A stretch of 64,000 nucleotides of DNA from Mycobacterium noviomagense (GCF_010731635.1 NZ_AP022583.1:4154001-4218000); one strand, 5' to 3'. Shown: positions 46,050-59,167, counted from the stretch's first letter. Made by a program: numbers and translations. Notes: generated by a model not told the origin, from the letters alone.

Positions 46050-46762
46050 GACTATGAGCCGCAATGGCTTTCGTAGTGGCGGCCTGCGGGTTGGCGGGTT
46101 GCTTCGGTGGTCTGGCTGGATGGCAGCGGCGACCCGCTTGAGACCCGACGCTGATCGAGCGTGACGGTTTATCTGCAACAAGATTTTTACCCTTCGCCGC
46201 CTTGTAGGCCGCAGCTCTGAGGGGATCAGTGATGTGTTGATCGGTATCGGCTAACGCTTTGTTTATGCAGGTCGTCGGTGCCGAGTTGGGCGGCCAATTA
46301 GCTGCGGCGAACGAATGGGCGCGCAGACGAACGCCAGCTTTCCGGAATACAACACGCCGTTGACTGCACGGTGTGCGGCCATGGCGAGCTACTGTCGCCA
46401 ACGAGCCTAACGCCGGGCAACAATGATCGTGGCCAAACGTCCGGTTAGGCAGTGTTATCGGGAAGAAAGTGGATTTGTTGGTGAGCAGACAGCCCGGAAC
46501 GCGGTCGCGCAGCTGCGAAGCGCTGGCGCTGATGAGCGCCGGAAATGCGCCGATCACCGCAACGAGCGTGTGGTTCCCGCCGGGTGAGCGCTGTCGCCGC
46601 TGACAGCAGCGTAGTTTGCCGCGTAGCCCGGCACGTATCGAGCTAGCGCCTAGTGCCTAGTGCACCAGCGATCCATGAGCCGTTTTATGACCACCCCGGA
46701 CGGTCGATTCGTACGCGACATAGGAGCCCGCCAACGCGACTGTGGCTATCGAAGGTTGAAAA
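46050..46762. other. 713-bp region between two PPE genes
   Basis: No convincing gene. Frames here are antisense or lack homology. TTTATCTGCAACAAGATTTT at about 46168-46187 is similar to TTTATCCGCGGCAAGATTTT at about 52572-52591, a possible shared border of rearranged segments. The second PPE promoter should lie at the right end. Confidence 0.5.
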
Positions 46763-47947
46763 GTGCTGGATTTTGCGTTGCTACCGCCCGAGATTAACTC
46801 GGGCCGCATGTATTCGGGACCGGGGCCGGAGTCGATGCTGGCGGCCGCGGAGGCTTGGAATGCACTTGCCGCCGAATTGAGATCGGCGGCGGCCTCCTAC
46901 GGCGCTGTGGTCACGGGACTGACGAGTGGGTCGTGGCGAGGCCCGTCGTCGGAGGCGATGGCCGCCGCCGCGACACCCTATGTGGCGTGGATGAGCGCTA
47001 CCGCCGGGCAGGCCGAGGAGTCGGCCAGCCGGGCGAAGGCGGCGGTGGCTGCCTACGAGGCGGCGTTTGCGGCCACCGTTCCCCCACCCGTCATCGCTGC
47101 GAACCGCGCCAAGTTGATGGCGCTCGCGGCCACCAACGTTTTTGGTCAAAACAGCCCGGCGATCGCGGCCACCGAGGCCCACTACGCGGAGATGTGGGCC
47201 CAGGATGCCGCGGCGATGTACAGCTATGCCGGCGCGTCGTCGGCCGCCTCGGCGGTGACGCCGTTCACGCCGCTGCAAACCGCTACCCTGGTCGGGCCGG
47301 CCGGCCAAGCTGCGGCGGCCACCAAAACGGCGGGCGAGCGAACCGCCTCCGCTACAACGGAACTGGCCTTGGCCGCCGCGGTGCCCCAGGCACTCCAACA
47401 ACTTTTTTCGGCATCGACGGCATCGACGAGGGACACGTCGCTGCTGGGCGGACTGAACATGGGTCAGGGAGCATGGGCTCTCGGGCTGACAACCAGCAAT
47501 CTCACGACAATCCTCAAACAGACGCTGACGGGATATTTCCATGCCGGACTGGCGAGTTTCAGCATGGGCATAGCACAGCAGCTGACATCCGGCCCGGGAG
47601 GAACAATGGCCGGTGTGGGCGGAGCGTGGTACCCCACTCCGCAATTCGCCGGCCTGGGTGGCTTGCGCGGCTGGGGCGACCCGGCGTCGGTGTCTGCAAG
47701 TCTCGGCCAAGCGGGCACGATCGGGCGGTTGTCGGTGCCGCCGAGTTGGGCCACGGCGACACCGCAAACGCCGGTCAACGAGGCACCCGGCTTCGTCGGC
47801 ATCCACTCGCACACTCACGGAAGTACGAGCGGTCTGCTGCGCGGTATGCCACTAGCCGGGACAAGCCTGGGCCGCGCCGCTGGCGGCTTCATTCACCGCT
47901 ACGGATTCCGCCAAGCGGTGATGTCGCGCCCACCGTCGGCCGGGTAG
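46763..47947 (+). CDS. PPE-SVP family protein (PPE25/PPE27-like), second copy
   Basis: A protein of 394 residues from GTG 46763, preceded by GAAGGTTGAAA. The PPE domain starts [21 protein letters not shown]. Further motifs are [25 protein letters not shown]-like [20 protein letters not shown], the SVP motif [10 protein letters not shown] and the end HRYGFRQAVMSRPPSAG. It is a clear tandem paralogue of the previous PPE gene, sharing most of the C-terminal domain. It has no PE gene directly upstream, so its PE partner must come from elsewhere. ESX-5 export is inferred from subfamily and locus. Confidence 0.9.
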   Translation: MLDFALLPPEINSGRMYSGPGPESMLAAAEAWNALAAELRSAAASYGAVVTGLTSGSWRGPSSEAMAAAATPYVAWMSATAGQAEESASRAKAAVAAYEAAFAATVPPPVIAANRAKLMALAATNVFGQNSPAIAATEAHYAEMWAQDAAAMYSYAGASSAASAVTPFTPLQTATLVGPAGQAAAATKTAGERTASATTELALAAAVPQALQQLFSASTASTRDTSLLGGLNMGQGAWALGLTTSNLTTILKQTLTGYFHAGLASFSMGIAQQLTSGPGGTMAGVGGAWYPTPQFAGLGGLRGWGDPASVSASLGQAGTIGRLSVPPSWATATPQTPVNEAPGFVGIHSHTHGSTSGLLRGMPLAGTSLGRAAGGFIHRYGFRQAVMSRPPSAG

Positions 47948-48242
47948 GAGGCGAAGCAGAACGCTGGCTAACCGGGTCCTCGGGCGAACTTGAATGAAGT
48001 CACGAAGTCCTGCTGTCGGTGTCGGGCACGGTCCCTGTCAATGCACCTTGATGTCGCCGATCTTGGCCGGATAAACGCGCCACCCCTTGTGAGGCGGTTA
48101 ACGGTGCGACCTCCTGCTCGTCTGAGCTGGATTGGCCAATCCGGTAGAGTCGCCGCCGCTGATGACGATCGGCGTGGTCGGAGCAGCCGGTCGAGAATGC
48201 TTACGGCTGTGGCGTTTTCGGACAGGACGGGCTGAGCCCGAA

Positions 48243-48251
<9 letters not shown>
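47948..48251. other. Intergenic region between PPE gene and P450 gene
   Basis: About 300 bp between convergent genes. I see no gene and no strong stem-loop. The last bases (from 48243) belong to the duplicated P450 cassette. Confidence 0.5.
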
Positions 48252-49513
<1,262 letters not shown>

Positions 49514-49579
49514 GCAAACACACCATTTGGCGAGCACTGGAACGTGGTCTGCCAGCAACCATGATCGCCCAAGCGTTTT

Positions 49580-49660
49580 GAGCGCACTACCGCGTGGGTC
49601 TCTTGGTGCCACCGCCGAACCGAACCACCAAGCGAACGACAGATGAACATTTCGTTGTCG
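49580..49660 (+). repeat. Possible IS256-type left-end remnant
   Basis: GCGTGGGTCTCTTGGTG and ACCGCC, then GAACAT, align with the untranslated leader of the intact element (51166-51217: GCGTGAGTCTCTGTGGTG, ACCGCC, GAACAT). Only the leader-like part is visible, without an end repeat or transposase. Weak evidence. Confidence 0.3.
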
Positions 49661-49709
49661 TGAATTGATCACAGATATCGAGGCCTCGGTGAAGCGGTCC
49701 AGAGCATTG

Positions 49710-49835
49710 ACGTTGAGCCGAGTACATCCACGCCAAGCTCAAGCGTGCCGCTGCCTCTCGTGGGCAGGGCCTGCTGACGGCCGAGGACAGCGGGTCTCCT
49801 GCAGGTCGCAGCCACCGACGTGGGCAAGTGGGCCG
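49710..49835 (+). pseudogene. eccC5 3'-end remnant
   Basis: Short matches to the last ~40 codons of eccC5 in order: ATTGACGTTGAGCCG (MDADPDEG region), AAGCTCAAG (KMKGG), CGTGGGCAGGGCCTGCTG then ACGGCCGAGGACAGC (RGRGLLMAEDTG), and GCAGGTCGCAGCCACCGACG (QVAATDV). Small deletions break the frame. It stops about 37 bp before the 3' end of P450 copy B, the spacing expected for an ancestral convergent eccC5-cyp143 junction. Confidence 0.7.
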
Positions 49836-49862
49836 CAAGCGCTGCACTGCGGCTGACCGCAG

Positions 49863-52515
<2,653 letters not shown>

Positions 52516-52703
52516 CTCGGTCGTCACCGGCTGGTGATGGCACCAATATTGCAGCCACGGCCCGAACAAGCCTTTATCCGCGGCAAGATTTTTAACCGCC
52601 AATAGTTAGGTAGCGATGAGCCCTGCGGGGTCATCGAGTCGCGACCGACCACCCCATCGGCGCATTCGTAGAGGTCGCGATAGCAACAGCCCGTCAACCC
52701 CAA

Positions 52704-52766
52704 CCGCGGATGAACAGTTGCTATCCGCGAATGAACAGTAGTCAATCGGGAATGAACACTTGGCGC
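52704..52766 (+). repeat. Three 21-bp tandem direct repeats upstream of PE gene
   Basis: Units CCGCGGATGAACAGTTGCTA(T), CCGCGAATGAACAGTAGTCA(A) and TCGGGAATGAACACTTGGCG(C) are exactly contiguous, so each GAACA is on the same face of the helix. They end 90 bp before the PE start. The rest of the 333-bp region 52524-52856 has the end of the P450 cassette on the left and no gene. Confidence 0.8.
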
Positions 52767-52856
52767 CGCTCGCGTGCCGTGGACGCGTGGCCATCTAACC
52801 TCTGTAGCGAAACTGCTTGTGCGAAGGTCGTTGAGGTCCATCCAGGAGGGAATCCG

Positions 52857-53156
52857 ATGTCATTCGTGACCACGCAGCCGGAAGCGTTGACGGCGGCGGC
52901 AGGCACTCTGTCGGGTATCGGCGGGGCAATGGCCGCCCAGAACGCGGCTGCAGCAGCCCCGACGACGGGAGTAGTGCCCGCGGCCGCCGACGAGGTGTCG
53001 GCGCTCACGGCGGCGCAGTTCGTCGCCCACGGCCAGATGTATCAGGCGGTCAGCGCCCATGCGGCGGCGATTCACGCGATGTTCGTCAACACACTGGCAA
53101 CTAGTGCTGGGTCGTATGCGGTCACCGAAGCCGCCAATGCGGTCGCGGCCGGCTAA
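52857..53156 (+). CDS. PE family protein (PE18-like)
   Basis: A protein of 99 residues, PE domain only: MSFVTTQPEALTAAAGTL, then PTTGVVPAAADEVSALTAAQF and the end SYAVTEAANAVAAG. AGGAGGG at 52844-52850 fixes the start. It lies 11 bp before the PPE26-like gene, the classic PE-PPE pair encoding a secreted heterodimer, and corresponds to PE18 in M. tuberculosis. A YxxxD/E-type export signal lies in the C-terminal helix (YAVTE). Confidence 0.93.
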   Translation: MSFVTTQPEALTAAAGTLSGIGGAMAAQNAAAAAPTTGVVPAAADEVSALTAAQFVAHGQMYQAVSAHAAAIHAMFVNTLATSAGSYAVTEAANAVAAG

Positions 53157-53167
53157 GGAGAGGACTA

Positions 53168-54436
53168 GTGGTCGACTTCGGGGCGTTACAGCCGGAAATA
53201 AATTCCGCACTCATGTACGCCGGTGCCGGCCCGGCGTCGCTCGAGGCTGCCGCGTCGGCATGGAATAGCCTTGCGGCTGAACTTAATTCGACTGCCATTG
53301 GCTACGACAATGTGATCAACCAGCTTGTCGGTGAGGAATGGTTCGGGCCGGCATCCACAGCGATGGCCAACGCAGCGCAGCCCTATGTCGCGTGGATGAA
53401 CACCACCGCTGCACAGGCCGAGCAAACGGCTAGTCAGCTCAGGACGGCGGTCGCTGCCTACGAGCAGGCGTTTGCGGCGACGGTTCCTCCGCCGATGGTC
53501 GCCGCCAACCGTGCTCAAACGGCGCAGCTGGTGGCGACCAACGTTCTGGGGCAAAACACGCCGCTGATCGCGCAGCTCGAGGCACAGTACAGCCAAATGT
53601 GGGCCCAGGACGCCGCCGCGATGTACGCATATGCCGGCCAGTCAGCTGTCGCCACAAAGGTGATCCCGTTCGCCTCGCCCGCGCAGGTTGCCGATCCGGC
53701 AGCGTCGGCGATACAGGGCACCGCGGTCAACAATGCCGTCACCACTGCGGCGGCGACTACGAGTTCGCAGAACGTCTTGCACCAGCTGGTGTCGTCGACG
53801 CCGACCTCGCTGCAGAACCTTGCGACACCCGCCACGACCGCTACCGACCCGATCTCGACGTTCTGGTCGTCGTCCAACCCGCTGTTCAACAACCCGATTT
53901 TCCAATTCTTGTTCGGGTCGACCGCCCCCTCGTCGCTTTCCGCTTTGCTAAATGACTACGCGCCATACTCGGGTTTCTTCTACAACACCGAGGGTTTGCC
54001 GTATTTCAGCGTCGGTATGGGCAACTCCGGCATTCAGATGGCAAAGACCATGGGATTGATGGGCGGAAGTGCCCCCGCAGCTGCCGGGGGCGCTGCGAAG
54101 GCCGCAACGGGAGGCTTGGGTGCCCTTGGAGGCCTGCTGGGCGGCGGCGCAGGCGGCGGTGCCGCGGCAGGAGCACACGTGTCCGCGGGTTTGGGTAACG
54201 CGGGTGCCGTCGGCGGGCTCACGGTTCCGCCCTCGTGGGTGGGAGGCGCCCCGTTGGCGAAACCCATGTCGCCACTACCGATCAGCAGCGTCAGCGCCGC
54301 TCCGGAATCCGGCGGCGCCGGCAACTTGCTTGGCGGGATGCCGCTAGCCGGTGCCGGGGCCGGGCACGTTGGTGGTCCTGGCCCCCGATACGGGTTCAAA
54401 CCCACTGTGATGGCGCGCCCACCCTTCGCCGGATAG
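53168..54436 (+). CDS. PPE26: PPE-SVP family protein PPE26
   Basis: A protein of 422 residues from GTG 53168. The PPE domain starts with QPEINSALMYAGAG; note QPE in place of PPE. The middle region, with SSLSALLNDYAPYSGFFYN, TEGLPYFSVGMGN and a Gly-rich run, and the end RYGFKPTVMARPPFAG match M. tuberculosis PPE26 (Rv1789) closely. The SVP-type motif is GGLTVPPSW. It is paired with the PE gene 11 bp upstream. ESX-5 exports the pair to the cell surface with EspG5 as chaperone. Confidence 0.9.
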   Translation: MVDFGALQPEINSALMYAGAGPASLEAAASAWNSLAAELNSTAIGYDNVINQLVGEEWFGPASTAMANAAQPYVAWMNTTAAQAEQTASQLRTAVAAYEQAFAATVPPPMVAANRAQTAQLVATNVLGQNTPLIAQLEAQYSQMWAQDAAAMYAYAGQSAVATKVIPFASPAQVADPAASAIQGTAVNNAVTTAAATTSSQNVLHQLVSSTPTSLQNLATPATTATDPISTFWSSSNPLFNNPIFQFLFGSTAPSSLSALLNDYAPYSGFFYNTEGLPYFSVGMGNSGIQMAKTMGLMGGSAPAAAGGAAKAATGGLGALGGLLGGGAGGGAAAGAHVSAGLGNAGAVGGLTVPPSWVGGAPLAKPMSPLPISSVSAAPESGGAGNLLGGMPLAGAGAGHVGGPGPRYGFKPTVMARPPFAG

Positions 54437-54447
54437 CGACGCTTGTA

Positions 54448-55509
54448 CTACGGCTGGTTCCCTGATCGAGCGCCTGCATTCGTCTTTTCGTAGACGAGCC
54501 AGCGCAATTCGATCGGGGACTCCTCGCGCTCGACGTCGAACACATCGAGGCCACTTGCCCAATTGGCGTACCAGCCGGTGGGCGGCCAAGCGCCTTCGGG
54601 CAGATGGGCTTTCTCGTATTCGTAGGCGGGGTCGTCGGCCACGAGCTCGAGAGGTAGCAAGGCCGCCGCACCCGTCATCTCCTCGCGGGTGAAAATCATG
54701 CTGTTACACTGTTGTCCGAGTTCTCGCGCGGCGTCGTCCGGGGTGTAGCCCTCGCGCGGCACAAACGTATTGAACACCAAGCGACCGCCGGGAACCAGGC
54801 ACTGCGCGGCAAGTTCGAACATGCCGCGCAGCTGCTGCGCGGTGCGGAAGTCGGGTACCACTTCTGAGACCACGACGAGCTGATAGTCCGTGCGCAGGCC
54901 GTCCATGGTGGCAAAGACGTCGCGCTGGATCACGCGCACGTCGAGCGATTCCCGTTCGGCCTCTGTCCGAAGGATGTGCGCAAATTTCGGGGAGAGCTCC
55001 ACGGCGTCGACCGGATGGCCGCGTCGCGCCAGGGCCAACGCATTGCGTCCGGTTCCCGCGCCGACGTCGAGCACCGGATAGCTTCTGGGATCGGCTGATT
55101 CGCCGGCCAGCGTCCACACGCGCGCGTCCGGTTCGGTGCCGAACAATGGCGGCTCGCGGATGGCAAGCCACTGGTCGTAAGCGGCGTCGATCGTCGACCA
55201 CTCGGCCTTGACACGGTAGTTCAGGATCGTGCCGACCGGGACGTGGAACGAGATGACGATGTTGGAACGCGAGGAAGCCGTATAGGCTTCGGCCAACTGG
55301 CTTTCCAGCACCGTCTTGAGTTCGGCGAACTGCCCGGCCGAAAACCGCACACCCAGGCCGGCGAAGACGTTGTCGCACATCACGACGTACTCGTCGACCA
55401 TGCTGGGCACGGCCGGAAGCGTTATCTGCCCCATAGCCACCGACCGGCGATACAACCGCCGTGCCATCGCTTCCCGCAGCACCGACGGATCGAGGGGCAG
55501 GTTTTCCAT
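54448..55509 (-). CDS. Class I SAM-dependent methyltransferase, antisense insert in the PE/PPE block
   Basis: A protein of 353 residues. The SAM-binding motif I is VLDVGAGTGRNALALARRG (about residues 145-163). VDAVELSPKF (motif II acid) and VVVSEVVPDF follow. An N-terminal domain of about 140 residues precedes the Rossmann fold, and a C-terminal lid contains AWPPTGWYANWASGLDVF. The enzyme class resembles TehB-like small-molecule methyltransferases; the substrate is unknown. It has no counterpart in the M. tuberculosis ESX-5 locus. It is convergent with PPE26 (11 bp between the stops) and divergent from the next PE gene. Confidence 0.85.
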   Translation of the reverse strand: MENLPLDPSVLREAMARRLYRRSVAMGQITLPAVPSMVDEYVVMCDNVFAGLGVRFSAGQFAELKTVLESQLAEAYTASSRSNIVISFHVPVGTILNYRVKAEWSTIDAAYDQWLAIREPPLFGTEPDARVWTLAGESADPRSYPVLDVGAGTGRNALALARRGHPVDAVELSPKFAHILRTEAERESLDVRVIQRDVFATMDGLRTDYQLVVVSEVVPDFRTAQQLRGMFELAAQCLVPGGRLVFNTFVPREGYTPDDAARELGQQCNSMIFTREEMTGAAALLPLELVADDPAYEYEKAHLPEGAWPPTGWYANWASGLDVFDVEREESPIELRWLVYEKTNAGARSGNQP

Positions 55510-55755
55510 CAGACTCTTCTACACGAGTTCAACGGCCTGACACCAGCGCTCGACAGCAGCAGCGCCCGGCCGTGAGCCGGCGGTTTCGTTGCCCGATGAT
55601 TTTTAACCTCAGCGCTGCGCTTCGGCCGCAACCCGCCCGGCCGTCGGCGGCGGTGCTGGAATCTCGCACCTTTCGAGACTTCTCCGCGGGAGCCGAAAAG
55701 ACCTGCGCGAACGTCCAGACCGACCTCAACTTGTTAATGGATTGTTGCGCAACGT

Positions 55756-55824
55756 GAACACTTGTTGCCGCTCGGTGAACACTTTCGAACACCTGCTTTC
55801 TAGGGCGACATAGCCGGTCGAACA
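55756..55824 (+). repeat. Four phased GAACA motifs upstream of PE gene
   Basis: GAACA occurs at 55756, 55777, 55787 and 55820 in the contexts GTGAACACTTG, GTGAACACTTT, CGAACACCTG and CGAACACCTT. The spacings of 21, 10 and 33 bp are near whole helical turns. They end about 55 bp before the PE start, in the 371-bp divergent region 55510-55880, where I see no gene. Confidence 0.6.
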
Positions 55825-55880
55825 CCTTTAGTCTTTCCCCGGAGCGATTGCTCTTCAGCTATCGAGGGGAAGGAAGCTAC

Positions 55881-56180
55881 ATGTCTTTCGTAACCACACA
55901 GCCGGAAGCGCTGACGGCGGCGGCTGCCAACCTGCAGGGTATCGGCGCGTCGATGAGCGCCCAGAATGCGGCCGCGGCCGCTCCGACGACGGGCGTGGTT
56001 CCCGCCGCCGCCGACGAGGTCTCGGCGCTGACGGCCGCGCAGTTCGTCGCGCACGCGCAGATGTACCAGGCGGTCAGCGCGCAAGCCGCGGCGATCCACG
56101 AGCAGTTCGTCAACACCTTGGGCACCAGCGCTGCTTCCTACGCGGTCACCGAGGCCGCCAACGCGGCAGCAGCGCAGTAG
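55881..56180 (+). CDS. PE family protein (PE19/PE18-like)
   Basis: A protein of 99 residues: MSFVTTQPEALTAAAANLQG, then PTTGVVPAAADEVSALTAAQF and SYAVTEAANAAAAQ. GGGGAAGGAAG precedes ATG 55881. It is nearly the same protein as the PE at 52857. It forms a pair with the PPE gene 24 bp downstream. The C-terminal YAVTE is the likely general secretion signal. Confidence 0.93.
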   Translation: MSFVTTQPEALTAAAANLQGIGASMSAQNAAAAAPTTGVVPAAADEVSALTAAQFVAHAQMYQAVSAQAAAIHEQFVNTLGTSAASYAVTEAANAAAAQ

Positions 56181-56204
56181 CAGGTTCTGGCGGGGGATAC
56201 CTAG

Positions 56205-57425
56205 ATGTTGGATTTCGGGCTGTTTCCGCCGGAGTTCAACTCCGCGCGGATGTACGCCGGTCCAGGAGCGGGGCCAATGCTGGCCGCTGCGGCGGCCTGG
56301 GACACCTTGGCCTCGGAGCTGTATTCGACGGCATCGTCGTACAGCTCGGCGATCGCGACACTTGCAAGTGGATGGCTGGGGCCGTCATCGGTATCGATGG
56401 CGGCTGCGGCCGCCCCCTATGTGTCGTGGATAAGTGCTACCGCCGGACAGGCCGAGGCCACGGGTATGCAGGCCAAGGCGGCGGTGGCCGCATACGAGGC
56501 GGCGTTCGCTATGACCGTGCCCCCGCCGGTCATCGCGGCCAACCGCGCGCTGCTGATGATGCTGATCGCGACCAACTTCTTCGGTCAGAACACGCCGGCC
56601 ATCATGGCCACCGAGGCCCACTACATGGAGATGTGGGCCCAGGACGCCGCGGCCATGTACGGCTATGCCGGTGCGTCACAGCTCGCGTCGACGTTCACGC
56701 CGTTCGTCCCGCCGATGCCAACTACCACCGAAGGTGCAACGGCCCTGCAGGCCGCGGCGGCGGCACAAGCTGCCGGCACCGGAGCCGGCACCAGCGCGCA
56801 AACCGTGGCACCGCTGACATCGACGATGTCGATGCCGTTGGCCGCCACGACATCGGCGCCGCTAACCGCGTCATCGACGTCGTCCTCAGGTACATCGTCG
56901 GCGACGGCATTGACCGGTCTGACGACGTCGTCCACGGCCCTGACCTCCGGCGCCAGCATGGCGTCCGGTGCGGGCGGCACGTCGGCGTCGCTGGGCTCGT
57001 CGGGCGCAGGGATGCTGGGCTCGGCCAGCTCGCTGATGCGGTCGGTGACTCCCGCCATGAGCATGTTCGGCAGCTTCCCCGGGCTCAGTTCCGCGGTGGG
57101 CAGCAGCTCCGGTGTGCTCGCCACACCGAGTTTCGGGAGTGCTGCGGTGACTGCGGGCCTGGGCCGGGCCACGTCGGTCGGAGTGCTGTCAGTCCCGCAG
57201 AGTTGGGCGTCGGCCGCTCCGGCGTTCAATCCCGTTGCCGCGTCGTTGCCGGCCACCACTGCCAGCGCCGCTACGCCGGCTGTCGGCGCAGCGAACCCGG
57301 GAAGCATGATGGGCGCGCCGTGGGCGCCGTTGGCCGGCCGCGCCGGTACGGCGGCGCCTGTCGCTTCGACTCCACGCTTCGATGTCCGTCCCACCGTGGT
57401 GCAACGCCCGGTCTACGCCGGTTAG
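56205..57425 (+). CDS. PPE-SVP family protein
   Basis: A protein of 406 residues. The PPE domain starts [21 protein letters not shown], with [21 protein letters not shown] long Ser/Thr/Ala-rich segment lies at about residues 210-310, then the SVP motif [10 protein letters not shown] and the end [17 protein letters not shown]. The C-terminal end is of the PPE18/PPE19 type and unlike the two PPE25/27-like genes upstream. It is paired with the PE gene 24 bp upstream and followed by esxM after 110 bp. Predicted ESX-5 substrate and surface protein. Confidence 0.9.
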   Translation: MLDFGLFPPEFNSARMYAGPGAGPMLAAAAAWDTLASELYSTASSYSSAIATLASGWLGPSSVSMAAAAAPYVSWISATAGQAEATGMQAKAAVAAYEAAFAMTVPPPVIAANRALLMMLIATNFFGQNTPAIMATEAHYMEMWAQDAAAMYGYAGASQLASTFTPFVPPMPTTTEGATALQAAAAAQAAGTGAGTSAQTVAPLTSTMSMPLAATTSAPLTASSTSSSGTSSATALTGLTTSSTALTSGASMASGAGGTSASLGSSGAGMLGSASSLMRSVTPAMSMFGSFPGLSSAVGSSSGVLATPSFGSAAVTAGLGRATSVGVLSVPQSWASAAPAFNPVAASLPATTASAATPAVGAANPGSMMGAPWAPLAGRAGTAAPVASTPRFDVRPTVVQRPVYAG

Positions 57426-57535
57426 GAAAGGGGGGACCAGCCGTGTATTTCCGGGTCGGCGGTTACGCCACCGCGTGATGCGTCCGGCCACCACATCCAA
57501 CACAACCAGCTGATTTCAAGCTAAGGAGATATCAG

Positions 57536-57832
57536 ATGCCAACTCGGTTTATGACCGACCCGGACCAGATGCGGGCGATGGCGGGACGTTTCGACGTGCA
57601 CGCTCAGACCGTTGAGGACGAGGCCCGCAAGATGTGGGCGTCGTCGGTCAACATCGCCGGTGCCAGCTGGAGTGGTACTGCACAGGCCACCTCCTACGAC
57701 ACCATGAGCCAGATGAATCAGGCCTTTCGCAACATCGTCAACATGCTCCACGGCGTGCGCGACGGTCTGATCCGCGACGCGAACAACTACGAGCAGCAAG
57801 AGCAGGCGTCCCAGAACATCCTGCGCAGCTAG
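57536..57832 (+). CDS. esxM: WXG100 protein EsxM
   Basis: A protein of 98 residues, same length as M. tuberculosis EsxM (Rv1792). It starts [20 protein letters not shown] and is a helix-WSG-helix hairpin (Trp in [10 protein letters not shown]). The end [14 protein letters not shown] is family-typical. It pairs with EsxN in a helical dimer that ESX-5 secretes and that is needed for export of other substrates. A strong AAGGAGATATC ribosome site precedes the ATG. Confidence 0.96.
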   Translation: MPTRFMTDPDQMRAMAGRFDVHAQTVEDEARKMWASSVNIAGASWSGTAQATSYDTMSQMNQAFRNIVNMLHGVRDGLIRDANNYEQQEQASQNILRS

Positions 57833-57882
57833 CGTCCACCGCGGCAGCTGCGTAGTCTTTCCCAGGTTAGGAGAAAACCCAC

Positions 57883-58167
57883 ATGACCATTAACTATCAG
57901 TTCGGCGACGTCGACGCCCACGGTGCGACGATTCGCGCGCAGGCTGCGGCGTTGGAGGCCGAGCACCAGGCGATCATCCGTGACGTGCTGGCCGCCGGTG
58001 ACTTCTGGGGTGGCGCCGGGTCGACGGCGTGCCAACAGTTCATCACCGAACTGGGCCGCAACTTCCAGGTGATCTACGAGCAGGCCAATGCCCACGGCCA
58101 AAAGGTGCAAACCGCCAGTGCCAACATGAACAGCACCGACAGCGCTGTCGGCTCCAGCTGGGCCTAA
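57883..58167 (+). CDS. esxN: WXG100 protein EsxN
   Basis: A protein of 94 residues: MTINYQFGDVDAHGATIRAQ, the WGG turn in GDFWGGAGSTACQQF, and the end TDSAVGSSWA. It is the QILSS/Mtb9.9-type partner of EsxM and lies 50 bp downstream. TAGGAG at 57868-57873 precedes the start. Confidence 0.96.
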   Translation: MTINYQFGDVDAHGATIRAQAAALEAEHQAIIRDVLAAGDFWGGAGSTACQQFITELGRNFQVIYEQANAHGQKVQTASANMNSTDSAVGSSWA

Positions 58168-58255
58168 CAACTAAACGCAGGCGCGGCAGCACACCTACCA
58201 TTCGGTGTGCTGCCGCGTCCTTCGGTGTCCGAGTACGCCAGACATGGGGGCAACG

Positions 58256-59167
58256 ATGGATCAGCAGAGCACACGCACCGACATCACCGTCAACGTCGAG
58301 GGTTTCTGGTTGCTGCAGGCACTGCTGGACATCCGCCACGTCGCACCCGAACTTCGCTGCCGGCCGTTCGTGTCCACCGAGTCGATGGACTGGCTCAACG
58401 AGCACCCCGGGATGGCGGTGATGCGCGAACAGGGCATCGTCGCCGACGACACGGTCAACGACCAGGTGGCCGAGCGGATGCGGGTGCTGGCCGCGCCAGA
58501 CTTGGAGGTCATTGCGCTGCTGTCGAGGGGCAAACTCCGCTACGGCGTCATCGAACCGGAGGAAGGGGAGGAGCAGCCGGTCGGCTCGCGCGACATCCCC
58601 GACAACGAGTTCCGCGTGGTGCTGGCACGCCGCGGGACGCATTGGGTGTCGGCCGTGCGGGTCGCTGATGAAATCACCGTCGACGACGTGGCGATCACCG
58701 ACACCCCATCGATCGCGGCCCTGGTCTTCGACGGCCTTGAGTCGATTCACCACGCGGAGCCCGCGCAGATCAACGCGGTCAACGTTCCGCTCGACGAAAT
58801 GCTGGAAGCAACCAAGGCCTGGCAAAGCGCCGGGTTCAACGTGTTCTCCGGCGGTGACCTGCGGCGGCTGGGCATCAGCGCGGCCACGGTGGCCGCACTC
58901 GGCCAGGCGCTGGCCGATCCCCAAGCCGAGGCGGCGGTCTATGCGCGCCAATACCGCGACGACGCCAAAGGACCCAGTGCCTCGGTGTTGTCACTGAAAG
59001 ACGGATCGGGCGGGCGCATCGCGCTCTACCAGCAGGCCCGCACGGCGGGTTCGGGAGAAACCTGGCTGGCGATCTGTCCCGCCACCCCACAGCTGGTGCA
59101 GGTAGGGGTCAAGACCGTTTTAGAGACCCTTCCCTTCGGCGAGTGGAAAACGCATCGAAGAGTTTAA
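58256..59167 (+). CDS. espG5: ESX-5 PPE chaperone EspG5
   Basis: A protein of 303 residues (M. tuberculosis EspG5 has 300). It opens MDQQSTRTDITVNVEGFWLL and ends with the conserved VKTVLETLPFGEWKTHRRV. ATG 58256 after GGGGG matches the reference start; upstream in-frame sequence is not homologous. In the cytosol EspG5 binds the hydrophobic tip of PPE proteins, keeps PE-PPE pairs soluble and directs them to ESX-5. A small Glu-rich insertion (PEEGEEQP, about residues 102-109) distinguishes it from the reference. A 172-bp gap without a gene precedes eccD5. Confidence 0.96.
   Translation: MDQQSTRTDITVNVEGFWLLQALLDIRHVAPELRCRPFVSTESMDWLNEHPGMAVMREQGIVADDTVNDQVAERMRVLAAPDLEVIALLSRGKLRYGVIEPEEGEEQPVGSRDIPDNEFRVVLARRGTHWVSAVRVADEITVDDVAITDTPSIAALVFDGLESIHHAEPAQINAVNVPLDEMLEATKAWQSAGFNVFSGGDLRRLGISAATVAALGQALADPQAEAAVYARQYRDDAKGPSASVLSLKDGSGGRIALYQQARTAGSGETWLAICPATPQLVQVGVKTVLETLPFGEWKTHRRV

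Noticed and set aside
46050..46557. Minus-strand frame between the two PPE genes as a transposase relic
   Set aside because: I could align no transposase motif to it; it runs into the PPE gene in antisense.
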